Below are positions 9,916 to 18,594 of a stretch of 64,000 nt of DNA, piece by piece. The stretch comes from Treponema sp. GTDB lineage: Bacteria; Spirochaetota; Spirochaetia; Treponematales; Treponemataceae. The position numbers and the translations under genes were made by a program. The notes beneath the pieces are model-generated. The model searched no databases and was not told the DNA's origin. It saw only the letters and a program-made list of their open reading frames with translations. Location: assembly GCA_022010055.1 (NCBI GenBank), contig CP091737.1:806001-870000 (forward strand). The letters run 5' to 3'. Every line of letters starts with the position of its first letter. The first letter of the stretch is position 1.

Positions 9916-11193
9916 CTATGCGTTGAGTTTTTTCTGTTCTTCAGGCTCAACCTTAAGGAACTTCATTAAATCGTATTTTCCGTTTGATTCAATGATTTCT
10001 TTTGTAATATTTAGTATTTTGTGTCCCTTTATGCTTGGAACCTCGTACATTGTATTTGTAAGGCATTTTTCAACAATTGAGCGAAGACCGCGCGCGCCGG
10101 TTTTTTGTCTGATTGCTTCGTCTGCGATCGCTTCAATCGCGTCTTTTGTAAATTCAATATCCATGTCATCCATGGCAAAAGAAGCCTTGAGCTGCTTTGT
10201 GATTGCATTTTTAGGTTCGGTAAGTATGTTCACAAGGTCGTCTTTTGTAAGCTCCTTAAGGGCGACTGTCATCGGCATACGTCCAATAAGCTCAGGAATA
10301 ATTCCGAATTTTACAAGGTCGTCCGGAGTGCAAAGGCTTAAAAGCTCGCGCTGCTGGTCAGGCGTAAGCTCGCCGACATTAGAACCAAATCCCATTGAAT
10401 GTTCGGCAGTCCTCTGCTCAATGATTTTATCAAGTCCTACAAATGCGCCGCCAAGAATGAAAAGGATATTTGTTGTGTCAATCTGGAGCATTTCCTGGTT
10501 AGGATGCTTTCTTCCGCCCTGTGGAGGAACACTGGCTGTCGTTCCTTCAATGATTTTCAGGAGAGCCTGCTGTACACCTTCACCGGAAACATCTCTTGTT
10601 ATCGATGTGTTTTCGCTCTTTCTTGCAATTTTATCAATTTCATCAATAAAGATGATTCCGCGCTCTGCCGCCGCAATGTCTCCGTCTGCCGCGTTTATGA
10701 GTTTTAACAGTACATTTTCAACATCTTCGCCTACATATCCGGCTTCTGTAAGAGTTGTTGCGTCTGCGATGGCAAAAGGAACTTTAAGTTTTTCCGCCAG
10801 AGTTTTTGCAAGCAGCGTTTTTCCAGAACCGGTCGGTCCAATCAAAAGAATATTTGATTTTTCAATCTTTACGTCGCCTGTCTTTTGCTTAATCATTGGA
10901 ACTGACATTCGTTTGTAATGGTTGTAAACGGCTACGGAAAGAACTTTTTTTGCTTCGTCCTGACCGATTACATACTGGTCAAGATATTCCTTGAATTCTT
11001 TTGGAGTCGGAACATCTGTAAGGTTTATTGGTGTTACTGAATCTTCTTCCTGGCGTAGAATTTCCTGGCAGACGGCTATGCAGTTGTTGCAGATGTTTAT
11101 GTTGCCTGATGGTCCTGCGACAAGATGTCTTGAGGCGTCCTGAGGTTTTCCGCAGAATGAACAGTAGCGTGCATCGCTTCCAAATCTTCTCAT
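9916..11193 (-). CDS. clpX: ATP-dependent Clp protease ATP-binding subunit ClpX
   Basis: ClpX is the AAA+ unfoldase that feeds substrates into ClpP. The 425-residue protein has an N-terminal C4 zinc-binding domain (CSFCGKPQ, then CNNC), a Walker A GPTGSGKT near residue 123, Walker B IIFIDEID, and the ClpX tail (GARGLRSIVEKCL). The ClpP-binding IGF loop appears as IGF-like SMGFGSNVG. Its ATG directly abuts the clpP stop codon, so clpP and clpX are one transcript. It ends with the shared bidirectional terminator. Confidence 0.96.
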   Translation of the reverse strand: MRRFGSDARYCSFCGKPQDASRHLVAGPSGNINICNNCIAVCQEILRQEEDSVTPINLTDVPTPKEFKEYLDQYVIGQDEAKKVLSVAVYNHYKRMSVPMIKQKTGDVKIEKSNILLIGPTGSGKTLLAKTLAEKLKVPFAIADATTLTEAGYVGEDVENVLLKLINAADGDIAAAERGIIFIDEIDKIARKSENTSITRDVSGEGVQQALLKIIEGTTASVPPQGGRKHPNQEMLQIDTTNILFILGGAFVGLDKIIEQRTAEHSMGFGSNVGELTPDQQRELLSLCTPDDLVKFGIIPELIGRMPMTVALKELTKDDLVNILTEPKNAITKQLKASFAMDDMDIEFTKDAIEAIADEAIRQKTGARGLRSIVEKCLTNTMYEVPSIKGHKILNITKEIIESNGKYDLMKFLKVEPEEQKKLNA

Positions 11194-11796
11194 TTACTTT
11201 TTCCTCTTGTTCATAACTTGATCGACGATTCCGTATTCAAGAGCTTCTTCCGCGCTCATGAAGAAATCCCTTTCCATATCTTTTGCGACTACATCAAAAG
11301 GCTTTCCGGTCTGTTCTGCAAAATGCTCTATTGTAAGTTTTTTCAGGCGGAGAATTTCTTTTGCATGGATTGCAATGTCTGACTCCTGGCCTTCGACACC
11401 ACCCCAGGGCTGGTGAATCATAACTCTTGCAGATGGAAGCGTATAGCGCTTGCCTTTTGTTCCTCCTGCAAGCAGGAAAGCGCCCATGCTGGCTGCCTGG
11501 CCAAGGCAAATAGTCTGAATAGGGCATTTTACGTATTGCATTGTGTCATAAATCGCAAGGCCGGCGGTTACAGAGCCGCCCGGTGAATTGATGTAGATGC
11601 TTATGTCTTTTTCTGCATTTTCTGATTCAAGGAAAAGAATCTGGGCTACGACTAAATCAGCCGTTGCGTCATTTATTTCTCCATCAATAAAAATAATGCG
11701 TTCTTTTAAAAGCCTTGAAAAAATATCGTAAGATCTTTCTCCGTTGCCGCTCCGTTCTACAACGTATGGCACCAATGTATTCATCTGTTCGTTCAT
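11194..11796 (-). CDS. clpP: ATP-dependent Clp protease proteolytic subunit ClpP
   Basis: ClpP forms the tetradecameric serine-protease chamber. The 200-residue protein has the catalytic serine in GQAASMGAFLL, the histidine in RVMIHQPWGG and the aspartate in MERDFFM. AAAGGA precedes the ATG at 11796 with normal spacing. Upstream lie its own promoter (11855-11883) and a structured element, so clpP can be expressed separately from tig. Adjacent clpX supplies the unfoldase. Confidence 0.96.
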   Translation of the reverse strand: MNEQMNTLVPYVVERSGNGERSYDIFSRLLKERIIFIDGEINDATADLVVAQILFLESENAEKDISIYINSPGGSVTAGLAIYDTMQYVKCPIQTICLGQAASMGAFLLAGGTKGKRYTLPSARVMIHQPWGGVEGQESDIAIHAKEILRLKKLTIEHFAEQTGKPFDVVAKDMERDFFMSAEEALEYGIVDQVMNKRKK

Positions 11797-11854
11797 TTTT
11801 AATCCTTTGATCCAAGGAATTTTTAAAAACTTCCCGGTTTTTTGCTATGCTTTA

Positions 11855-11883
11855 AATATAGCGATATTTTTTGTATAAGTCAA
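11855..11883 (-). promoter_or_regulatory. promoter for clpP-clpX
   Basis: On the minus strand TTGACT (11883-11878) and TATATT (11860-11855) are separated by 17 bp. The -35 begins immediately after the T-run that ends the structured element, so the clpPX unit starts right behind the tig terminator. Confidence 0.65.
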
Positions 11884-11884
11884 A

Positions 11885-12001
11885 AAAAAGGGGATGTCCG
11901 GCAAGCATATCCGAACCGGCAATTAAAGTTCATGCCGATTATCTGGCGGCGAAGGTAAACTTGACCGCCGTAAAAGAACACTTGTCAGACAACCCCTTTT
12001 T
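11885..12001 (-). other. branched structured element between tig and clpP (terminator or small RNA)
   Basis: The outer arms AAAAAGGGG and CCCCTTTTT lie about 100 bp apart and pair perfectly. The pairing continues inward with interruptions through TGTC/GACA and CAAG/CTTG. Inside are two further hairpins on the minus strand, GGCGG/CCGCC and CGGCA/TGCCG. The result is a branched fold ending in a run of T. Read in the minus direction it can terminate tig transcription, but it is far larger than a simple terminator. No coding frame is evident. A structured RNA or a small non-coding repeat are alternatives. Confidence 0.5.
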
Positions 12002-12016
12002 CATAAAGAATAAGTT

Positions 12017-13312
12017 TTATTTTGTCGCAAACAAATCAGCAAATGTTGTTTTGTCACCTTTTGAAACTTTTACTTCTTTATAAAGCTCGTTGTAAAGTTT
12101 CTGTTCTTTTGTATCGTCAATAAGCCATTCTTTTGAGCGAGGGTCAGAATAATGTTTTTTTACCTCTTCAACATCCATTCCGCCTTCTTCGGCGATTTTT
12201 TTGTACTGTTCCTCGATTTCTTCCGGAGTAACAGAAATATTTTTTGACTTTATGAGTGAATCTACGATTATTCTGCTCTTGAGCATTTTTTCGCTGTCGC
12301 CTGTCCATTCCTTGAGCATTGATTCTGTTGTCTGGCCAGAAGATTCAATCATCTTTTTCAGCTGTTCCGGTGTTGTCTGGAACTGCTGCGCCATCATTCT
12401 CCAGCGTCCGTCAAGTTCTGCCGCGAGCATTGAAGCCGGAATTTCAAACGGGTTCTTTTCAATAAGCTGTTCAAGCAGAGACTGTGATTTGATTTCAGAA
12501 ATCTTTCTGTTCTTTGCAACTTCCATATTTCTTGAAATATCTTTTTTAAGGTCATCAAGCGTCTTGAATTTTTCGCTTACATCTTTTGCAAGCTCATCAT
12601 CCAATGCAGGAAGGTTTCTAACCTTGATGGTCTTTACGGTAACCTTGATTTTTTTAGAGTCTTTCTCAAACTCTTTTGTCTCGTCTTTTTTCATGCCGAT
12701 TATCTGGTCTTCAATACCGTAGGCATCTTCTCCTGAACCGATAGTAAATACGTAACCATTCCGTTTTTCGCCGTTTTCTTCCTCGTAGTCAACAGTTACG
12801 ATGTTGTCCTTTTCAGCAGGTTCGTCTGCCTTTTTGTCAATGACAACGGCGTTTCTTTCCTGGATTGCCTTGAGCTCGTTTTCAAGGTCTTTGTCTGAAA
12901 TAGTAACCTGCGGTTCTTTTACTGTGATTCCGCTGAAGTTGCTTACTTCAACTTTAGGGAATACATCATATGTAACTGAATATGTAAGATCCTTTGTCAA
13001 GTCCAGCTCTGGAACTTTTTCCATTGCAGGCTGCTGGTACGGAAGCGGTCGGTTTTCAGTTTCTTTTTCAAAAATTTCATTGAGCGAACTGTCGATGATT
13101 TCGCTTAGAGCATCAGCCTTGATTCCTTCGCCGTATTTTCGTTCAAGAATATTTGCCGGTACATGGCCTTTTCTGAAACCAGGAATCTGCGCATTCTTAG
13201 TATATTTTGTCAAAACTCCATTGTAAGATTCCTGGACATCTTTTTTCGCAATGGTTACTGTCAGTTTAACAGCTGATTTTTCAAGACTAGTGAATTCTGT
13301 TGTGAGTTTCAC
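12017..13312 (-). CDS. tig: trigger factor
   Basis: Trigger factor is the ribosome-bound chaperone with peptidyl-prolyl isomerase activity. The ribosome-binding signature is GFRKGHVP near residues 42-49. The PPIase (FKBP-like) domain follows with EKDNIVTVDYEEE, and the C-terminal chaperone arms form the rest of the 431 residues. The start is a GTG at 13312-13310, preceded by AAGGAG at eight bases. The frame stays open upstream through a tRNA gene, but those codons are not part of the protein. tig next to clpP-clpX is a common arrangement. Confidence 0.94.
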   Translation of the reverse strand: MKLTTEFTSLEKSAVKLTVTIAKKDVQESYNGVLTKYTKNAQIPGFRKGHVPANILERKYGEGIKADALSEIIDSSLNEIFEKETENRPLPYQQPAMEKVPELDLTKDLTYSVTYDVFPKVEVSNFSGITVKEPQVTISDKDLENELKAIQERNAVVIDKKADEPAEKDNIVTVDYEEENGEKRNGYVFTIGSGEDAYGIEDQIIGMKKDETKEFEKDSKKIKVTVKTIKVRNLPALDDELAKDVSEKFKTLDDLKKDISRNMEVAKNRKISEIKSQSLLEQLIEKNPFEIPASMLAAELDGRWRMMAQQFQTTPEQLKKMIESSGQTTESMLKEWTGDSEKMLKSRIIVDSLIKSKNISVTPEEIEEQYKKIAEEGGMDVEEVKKHYSDPRSKEWLIDDTKEQKLYNELYKEVKVSKGDKTTFADLFATK

Positions 13313-13378
13313 TTTTTGCTCCTTAAAAATTGAAATAAACTGCTTCAAAACGATATTTTGAAAGCGGCTCAATATAAC

Positions 13379-13411
13379 AAAAAAGCGATTCAGATGCCCT
13401 GAATCGCTTTT
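13379..13411 (-). terminator. intrinsic terminator of the tRNA-Leu/Gly/Gly unit
   Basis: GCGATTCAG (13385-13393) pairs with CTGAATCGC (13399-13407). On the minus strand the stem is followed by a T-run. It separates the tRNA cluster from tig. Confidence 0.8.
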
Positions 13412-13419
13412 AAATTTAG

Positions 13420-13491
13420 AGCGGAAAACGGGAGTCGGACCCGCGACATCCACCTTGGCAAGGTGGCGCTCTACCACTGAGCTATTTCCGC
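13420..13491 (-). tRNA. tRNA-Gly (GCC)
   Basis: The minus strand folds to a standard cloverleaf: acceptor GCGGAAA/TTTCCGC, anticodon loop TTGCCAA giving anticodon GCC, and T-loop GTCCGACTC. It is identical in its 72 nt to the neighbouring copy. No CCA is encoded. Confidence 0.95.
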
Positions 13492-13526
13492 AAATCTGGC
13501 GTTTTTCCGGCCATTTATCTTGTTAG

Positions 13527-13598
13527 AGCGGAAAACGGGAGTCGGACCCGCGACATCCACCTTGGCAAGGTGGCGCTCTACCACTGAGCTATTTCCGC
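13527..13598 (-). tRNA. tRNA-Gly (GCC), second copy
   Basis: Same 72-nt sequence as the copy at 13420-13491, separated by 35 bp. A tandem duplication of the most used glycine tRNA. Confidence 0.95.
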
Positions 13599-13611
13599 AA
13601 AAAAAGAATAG

Positions 13612-13691
13612 TGCGAAAGGAGGGACTTGAACCCTCACGCCGAAGCACTAGATCCTAAGTCTAGCGTGTCTGCCAATTTCACCACTTTCGC
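13612..13691 (-). tRNA. tRNA-Leu (TAG)
   Basis: Acceptor GCGAAAG/CTTTCGC, anticodon stem CTAGA/TCTAG around loop CTTAGGA (anticodon TAG), and a class II variable arm containing TGCTTCGGCG. It is the first gene of the three-tRNA unit on the minus strand. Confidence 0.92.
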
Positions 13692-13775
13692 TAGATTTGT
13701 TTTCGACGATGTTTAGAACTTTATATAATAAATTAAAAAAATTGTCAATACTGCTGATTTCTTTTTTTATTTTTT

Positions 13776-13984
13776 TAATTGACCCTAGTGTCGAGTTTTT
13801 TTGCAAAAAAATAAAAGCGCAGGCAGATTTGCAATTTGTGAAGATTTTTGGCGATTGAATTAATTAAAGTGCGGAGCACCCGAATTAATACAAGCGTAGT
13901 GCGAGCCAAATCCATCTGAGCAAATTGGAAATATGCCGAGAGCGTTCTTTCATAATTTGCAAAAAAAACTCGAAATTAAGGCTG
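13776..13984 (+). repeat. MITE-like element, copy 1, with terminal inverted repeats
   Basis: The element is bounded by TCGAGTTTTTTTGCAAA at 13791-13807 and its inverse TTTGCAAAAAAAACTCGA at 13956-13973, with shared flank beyond both ends. A second copy in opposite orientation lies at 31393-31602 and matches over the whole length with about a dozen differences. The centre has short hairpins (GTGC-GGA-GCAC and GCG-TAG-TGC). No coding frame is evident. It fills most of the 361-bp gap between tRNA-Leu and the nitroreductase. Confidence 0.85.
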
Positions 13985-14052
13985 ATTATGCTCTGCTTTC
14001 CTTGAATTTATTTTGCGAATAAATAGAATAAATGGAAAAAAAAGGATGTTTT

Positions 14053-14577
14053 ATGGAATTTCTTGAGCTTTGCAAAAAACGTTATTCTGTCAGGGATTTT
14101 TTTTCATTAAAAGTAGAGGAAGAAAAGTTGTCAAAGATTCTTGAAGCGGGGCGGCTTTCTCCGACCGCGAAAAATTCCCAGTCTCATCGCATTTTTGTCT
14201 TAAAATCCGATGCCGCGCTGGAAAAAATCCGCAGGGCGACTCCTATGGCGTATAATGCCCCTCTGGTTCTTCTTGTGTGCTACGATTCCAGGGAAAGCTA
14301 TAAAAATCCGGCGGATACCGTCTGTGTGAATTATGATGGCGGCGAAGTTGATGCGGCGATTGTTGTTGCCTCGATGATGTATCAGGCTACGGAGCTTGGG
14401 CTTGGCACTTTGTGGGCAAGAGGTTTTGACTCGGCGAAAATAATTGATGAGTTCGCCCTTCCGCCTGAGCTTCGCGTTGTGTGTCTTCTGGATATCGGCT
14501 ATGCGGCTGATGGCAGCATGCCTAGTGAAAGGCATTTTTTAAGAAAAAATATTTCAGAAACTGTAAAGGAACTTTAA
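14053..14577 (+). CDS. nitroreductase-family FMN oxidoreductase
   Basis: A 174-residue nitroreductase-fold flavoprotein, probably reducing nitro- or quinone-type substrates with NAD(P)H. The N-terminal RYSVRDF motif is the family FMN-binding signature, followed by GRLSPTAKNSQSHRIFVL. A central helix block (AAIVVASMMYQATELGLGTLWARGF) and the late CLLDIGYA are also typical. The start at 14053 is preferred over an ATG 21 bases upstream, because AAAGGATG at 14041-14048 precedes it at six bases. It is tightly followed by the phosphatase gene, so the two are probably cotranscribed. Confidence 0.85.
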   Translation: MEFLELCKKRYSVRDFFSLKVEEEKLSKILEAGRLSPTAKNSQSHRIFVLKSDAALEKIRRATPMAYNAPLVLLVCYDSRESYKNPADTVCVNYDGGEVDAAIVVASMMYQATELGLGTLWARGFDSAKIIDEFALPPELRVVCLLDIGYAADGSMPSERHFLRKNISETVKEL

Positions 14578-14578
14578 A

Positions 14579-15163
14579 TTGGAACTTTATCTTGTGCGGC
14601 ACGGTCAGACTGTATGGAACAAAGCCGGAAAACTTCAGGGGCGGACTGACATTGAGCTTAACGAAAACGGAAGGGAAGCTGCCGGAGAACTGGGGCGGAC
14701 CCTTGAAAATGTTGATTTTGACAAGATTTATTCTTCACCCCTGATAAGGGCGTATGAAACCGCTTGCCTTATAAGGGGGCACAGAAATATTCCGATTATC
14801 CGGGATGAGCGTCTTCTGGAGATAAGTTTTGGAGACGGCGAGGGGGACTTGTGGGAAAGCTGGAACCGCCCGGAAAATCCTTACTCCGCTTTTTTTAATG
14901 ACACCGGAAATTATGTTCCGCCTCCTCATGGCGAAACTTTTGAGCATGTAATGGAGCGCACTAAAAATTTCATCCAGTCTGTGATTGAGCCGCAGTTTAA
15001 TACTTCAAAAAGGATTATGATTGTTGCCCATGGCGCTCTGGACAGCGCGATTATCTGTTATCTTGAGGGAAATTCTAAGGAAAATTTCTGGGGAAAAGGG
15101 CTTTTAAAAAATTGCCAGGCTGTTGTCTTTGAATTTGATGGAAAAAACTGGCGCAGAAAATAG
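14579..15163 (+). CDS. histidine phosphatase family protein (phosphoglycerate mutase-like)
   Basis: The N-terminus MELYLVRHGQTVWNKAGK has the catalytic RHG motif, and IMIVAHGALDSAII supplies the second histidine near the C-terminus. Glutamate and arginine residues of the phosphate pocket (SSPLIRAYETA) are present. The start is a TTG directly behind the stop of the nitroreductase gene, with AAAGGA eight bases upstream. The 194-residue size fits a broad-specificity phosphatase; a metabolic mutase role is less likely. The substrate is unknown. Confidence 0.83.
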   Translation: MELYLVRHGQTVWNKAGKLQGRTDIELNENGREAAGELGRTLENVDFDKIYSSPLIRAYETACLIRGHRNIPIIRDERLLEISFGDGEGDLWESWNRPENPYSAFFNDTGNYVPPPHGETFEHVMERTKNFIQSVIEPQFNTSKRIMIVAHGALDSAIICYLEGNSKENFWGKGLLKNCQAVVFEFDGKNWRRK

Positions 15164-15255
15164 TTCTTAGCCTGTTGAATCGCTTTATTTAAAATAATAA
15201 AATGAATGCTGCAGGAACTTTTCATTTCTTGATAAGTTCTTTTTGTGAGGTTTTT

Positions 15256-16637
15256 ATGGTTTCGCAGATAATTGTCGTTTCAATTTTTCTTGTTATGTTT
15301 CTTCTGATTATTGCTGACAGATTTCCTCGGCAGTATGTGACATTGATTTGCGGTGCGCTGACATTGCTCCTTGTGTTCGTGGCGGGAATGTCGTTCGACA
15401 ATCGTTTTTTCAATGCCGGTTATAATCCCCTGCTGTCGATAAAAGAAACTTTGAACGTTCACAGTATTTTTACTCCGGGCTTCTGGTATGCCGCCGGCGA
15501 GTCTGAGTCAAAGGGTATAAACTGGGCTACAATTCTTTTTATTGCAGGAATGATGGTGATGGTTGAAGGTATGGCGCGCACCGGTTTTTTCAGGTGGCTC
15601 TGCATGCGGCTCGCCAAGGCTGTTCATTATAAGGTTATTTCGATTTTTATTGCTTTTATGATTATGTCGTTTGCGCTTGCGATGTTCATTGATTCAATAA
15701 CGGTAATCCTGTTTCTTGCGGCGGTTTCCGTGGAGCTTTCCCGTCTGCTTAAGTTTAACCCGGTCTCGATGATTCTTGCGGAGGTTTTTTGCGCTAATCT
15801 TGGCGGTTCTGCCACAATGTGCGGTGATCCGCCGAATATAATCATAGGCACTTCTCTTGGGTATTCGTTCGCGAATTTCTTATGAACACAGGGGAAATCG
15901 CGCTGGTTTGTCTTATATTCACCGTGCTGTATTTTTATTTTATGTGCAGAAAACAGTATTCTGCCGTTTCCTCTGATGTTGATGTCTCCGCTTTTCCTTC
16001 GCCGGAATCTGCGATTACAGATAAAAAAGGCTTTGCGGTAAGCTGCGTGATTTTTCTTGTCGCGGTAGTTCTTCTTGTTACTCATTCAAGCACCCATCTT
16101 TCTGTTGCTACGATTGGTGTTGGAATAGGGCTTGTTACGCTGGTTGCATCCGCAAGGCATATAAAGGAAATCCTGAGCCGCATTGATTATCAGACGCTTC
16201 TTTTCTTTGTTGGGCTGTTCATTGTTGTAGGCGGCCTTGAGCAGACGCACGTCCTTGAGCTGATTGCGATGTTTATTGAAAAAATTTCCGGCGGAAACCT
16301 TTACGGCATGGTTGCTATTATTATCTGGATTTCTGCGCTTGCCTCTGCGTTTATTGATAATATTCCTTTTGCGGCTACAGTAGTTCCGGTTATTCAGAAT
16401 CTTGCTTCTGTAACCGGCGCGAATTTCCTTCCTACAATGGCGTGGTCTCTTGCGATTGGAACTGATATAGGTGGCTCCGCTACACCGATCGGGGCTTCTG
16501 CGAACGTTGTCGGAACTTCTGTCGCGGCGAAGGCCGGTCATCCGGTCGGCTGGGGAAAATACTGCAGGCTCTGCGCTCCAATAACTGTAATTGTCCTGCT
16601 TGTAAGTACGATTTTTGTTTTTGTCAGATACCTTTAA
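15256..16637 (+). CDS. ArsB/NhaD-type ion transporter, frame broken once
   Basis: A polytopic inner-membrane transporter of the ion transporter superfamily, likely moving sodium or an anion. The two family repeats are visible as GGSATMCGDPPNIIIG in the first half and GGSATPIGASANVVGT in the second. About ten to twelve hydrophobic segments can be counted. The frame breaks at 15876-15878, where TTT should be TTTT; then both halves join into one ~460-residue protein. Start at 15256 is favoured by GTGAGG just upstream. Na+/H+ antiport and arsenite efflux are the main alternatives. Confidence 0.8.
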
Positions 16638-16748
16638 TGGTGTTATAATTGTTCTGGCTATGAAACTGATGTTTCGGGCATGACTCTGAAAATGCGATAT
16701 TTACTGGTTTTTAAGTTTTTTGCATTTCAAAAATGAGGGGTACTTATT

Positions 16749-17348
16749 ATGGAGAAACAGATTATTATTTCTATAAGCCGTGAATATGGCAGTGGCGGAC
16801 ACGAAATTGGAAGAAAACTTGCCGAAAAGCTGGGGCTTCCATTTTATGACAGGAATCTTCTTGATGAGGTTGCAAAGAACAGCGGCTCGGACGTAAGCGA
16901 ATTGTCTGCCTATGATGAAAAGCCGCGTCACTTTTTTGTAAGCAGAAGCGTCCGCGGGTATTCCAACAGCCCTGCCGAGAATATTGCGGAGCTCCAGTTC
17001 GCGCTTTTAAAGTCAAAGGCCGCGGACAGTGATTCATTTGTTGTTATAGGGCGTTGTTCTGATGAGCTTTTTGATGAGATGCGGGATGTGTTCGTATTAA
17101 AAATATTTGTAAGCGCGGACTGGGATGAAAAAGTAAAGCGTGTCATTGAAAAACGTTCAATGGATAAAAAACTTGCGGAAAAGACAATTCTGCGGCATGA
17201 CAAGAACCGTATTGCCTATCATGATCATTTTTGCAAGCATCGCTGGGGAGATGCAAGAAGCTACGATTTGAGCGTTAATTCTTCAAAACTGGGAATTGAC
17301 GGAACTGTCGATATGCTTTGCGAATACGTTAACCGTTGCACAAAATAG
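16749..17348 (+). CDS. cytidylate kinase-like family protein
   Basis: This 199-residue P-loop protein resembles the cytidylate-kinase-like family found in many anaerobes. The N-terminal IISISREYGSGGHEIGRKLA is a variant nucleotide-binding loop with a GSGG core, followed by LPFYDRNLLDEVAK and a later VVIGRCSD. The late block EKTILRHDKNRIAYHDHF is typical of the family. The phosphate acceptor is not proven; nucleotide kinase is the family inference. It is followed closely by a small DUF5348-like gene. Confidence 0.78.
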   Translation: MEKQIIISISREYGSGGHEIGRKLAEKLGLPFYDRNLLDEVAKNSGSDVSELSAYDEKPRHFFVSRSVRGYSNSPAENIAELQFALLKSKAADSDSFVVIGRCSDELFDEMRDVFVLKIFVSADWDEKVKRVIEKRSMDKKLAEKTILRHDKNRIAYHDHFCKHRWGDARSYDLSVNSSKLGIDGTVDMLCEYVNRCTK

Positions 17349-17363
17349 ATTACGGAGCTTTAA

Positions 17364-17600
17364 ATGGTTCAGGGAACGATAAAATTTAGCGAAAACGAGG
17401 CGAAATTTTGTATTGTTGATGAGGATAATATGAAATTTCTTGATTTTCTTGAATTCGGGGATGAATTTGAAGCGAATGTCGACGGAAAATGGGTTCGGAC
17501 AAAGCTTGAAATCATAACAAACGAGGCTGGGGAGCTTGTTTTTTCACTGAAGGGAACTCCGTACAACGGAGTTCTTGACGGTGTTGAAATACGCAGGTAA
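17364..17600 (+). CDS. small conserved protein, DUF5348-like
   Basis: A 78-residue protein with a compact beta-rich sequence. The GDEFEANVDGKWVRTKLE stretch and the closing NGVLDGVEIRR resemble DUF5348 proteins of anaerobic bacteria. A GGAGC ribosome-binding site precedes the ATG. It lies 15 bp after the kinase-like gene and probably shares its transcript. It meets the O-methyltransferase tail to tail. Function is unknown. Confidence 0.65.
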   Translation: MVQGTIKFSENEAKFCIVDEDNMKFLDFLEFGDEFEANVDGKWVRTKLEIITNEAGELVFSLKGTPYNGVLDGVEIRR

Positions 17601-17602
17601 CG

Positions 17603-18184
17603 TCAGCGGTTTTTATAGCTTACGGAAATTCCATCGCCGTCATCGTAGAAGTCGGTGTGGAATTCCGTGTTTGTCTTTAAAAAGTCTATATATTTTATTA
17701 TTTTTTTTACGAGTTTTTTTGTGCTGTAATTGTGGGTAAGGCTCAGGTCGTTGACCATTCCGTGAAATTTAAGGTTGTCGGTTATTATTACGCCTTTTTC
17801 CGTAAGGTTGCTCTTGAATTTTTCAAAAAAGCGGATGTACTGGGCTTTTGCCGCATCGATAAAAATTAAATCAAATTTTTCATCAGTTTCCCATTCCAGG
17901 GCATCGCCGTAAACCAGCGTTATTTTTTCTGAAAGGCCGCAGTCCGCTACGTTTTGTTTTGCCTGTATGTGTCTGTCCAGGTCGTATTCAATTGTTGTGA
18001 CGTGAACATCTTCGGCTGCCTTTGCAAAATTTATTGCCGAATACGCTATTGCTGTTCCGATTTCCAGAATGTTTTTTACGTTGTGTTTTTTTATATATCC
18101 GCACATAAACTTGAGTCCGCCATCCTGGATAATAGGAAGATAGGCTTTTTTTGCAAAAGATTTGATGTCTGACACTGCGTCCAT
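17603..18184 (-). CDS. O-methyltransferase (caffeoyl-CoA/catechol OMT-like, SAM-dependent)
   Basis: A 193-residue class I methyltransferase. Motif I is ILEIGTAIAYSAINFA, the acidic residue after beta-2 is in VTTIEYD, and KFDLIFIDAAKAQYIRFF is the characteristic motif of the bacterial O-methyltransferase family (YrrM type). VIITDNLKFHG follows. The start is the ATG at 18184, with AGGA seven bases upstream. The frame stays open through the GC-rich block upstream, but that extension is Arg/Pro-rich and not family-like. In other bacteria YrrM-type enzymes act on tRNA, which is a possible role. Confidence 0.85.
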   Translation of the reverse strand: MDAVSDIKSFAKKAYLPIIQDGGLKFMCGYIKKHNVKNILEIGTAIAYSAINFAKAAEDVHVTTIEYDLDRHIQAKQNVADCGLSEKITLVYGDALEWETDEKFDLIFIDAAKAQYIRFFEKFKSNLTEKGVIITDNLKFHGMVNDLSLTHNYSTKKLVKKIIKYIDFLKTNTEFHTDFYDDGDGISVSYKNR

Positions 18185-18299
18185 GGAAAAATCCTGTTTT
18201 ATTAATTTGAATTTAAGATTTATTTTTTTTGTGCAAATTCTTAATGCCCATTCATGATATTTAAAAAGATAATCTTTTGCAATGGAATTTGTCTTTGCG

Positions 18300-18478
18300 G
18301 ACGGGTTAGCGATGTGCAGGGCGCGCTTTGCGCGTTGCGGAATGAAATGAGCGGCCGCGAGCCTTTTAAGGCGGGACGGACGCGAGATTGAATGCAGCAA
18401 TGAGTGTGAACGGAACCAGGAACGTAGCGGCCTTGCGTCTGTGTCCGGCCGGGCCGGATGCGGACGCAAGGAAACCCC
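18300..18478. repeat. GC-rich structured intergenic block
   Basis: This ~180-bp stretch is markedly richer in G and C than its flanks. It contains a strong inverted repeat at about 18433-18473: CCTTGCGTC and GACGCAAGG enclose TCCGGCC-G-GGCCGGA. A second hairpin is GCGCGCTTTGCGCG near 18320. No gene is visible on either strand. It occupies the gap between the O-methyltransferase start (18184) and the flgN-like gene (18595). Confidence 0.55.
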
Positions 18479-18594
18479 AGGGCTAAAAAGAAAAAAAATT
18501 GGCAAATTTTATGATTTTTATAAAGTCGTTTTCTGGGAATTCCGATAATGAAATGAGAAAAAAAAGGTTTTTTGCTTTTTGCTTGGAGGAATTT

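Noticed and set aside
11885..12001. Integron attC site
   Set aside because: The outer palindrome resembles a folded attC in size, but the conserved RYYYAAC/GTTRRRY boxes are not present and no integrase is nearby.
13313..13477. Trigger factor frame extended upstream through the tRNA-Gly gene
   Set aside because: The extension runs through a tRNA and a terminator and has no family similarity; the GTG at 13312 has a good ribosome-binding site.
18185..18505. Long N-terminal extension of the O-methyltransferase
   Set aside because: It would be translated from the GC-rich non-coding block and is Arg/Pro-rich; the ATG at 18184 has its own ribosome-binding site.
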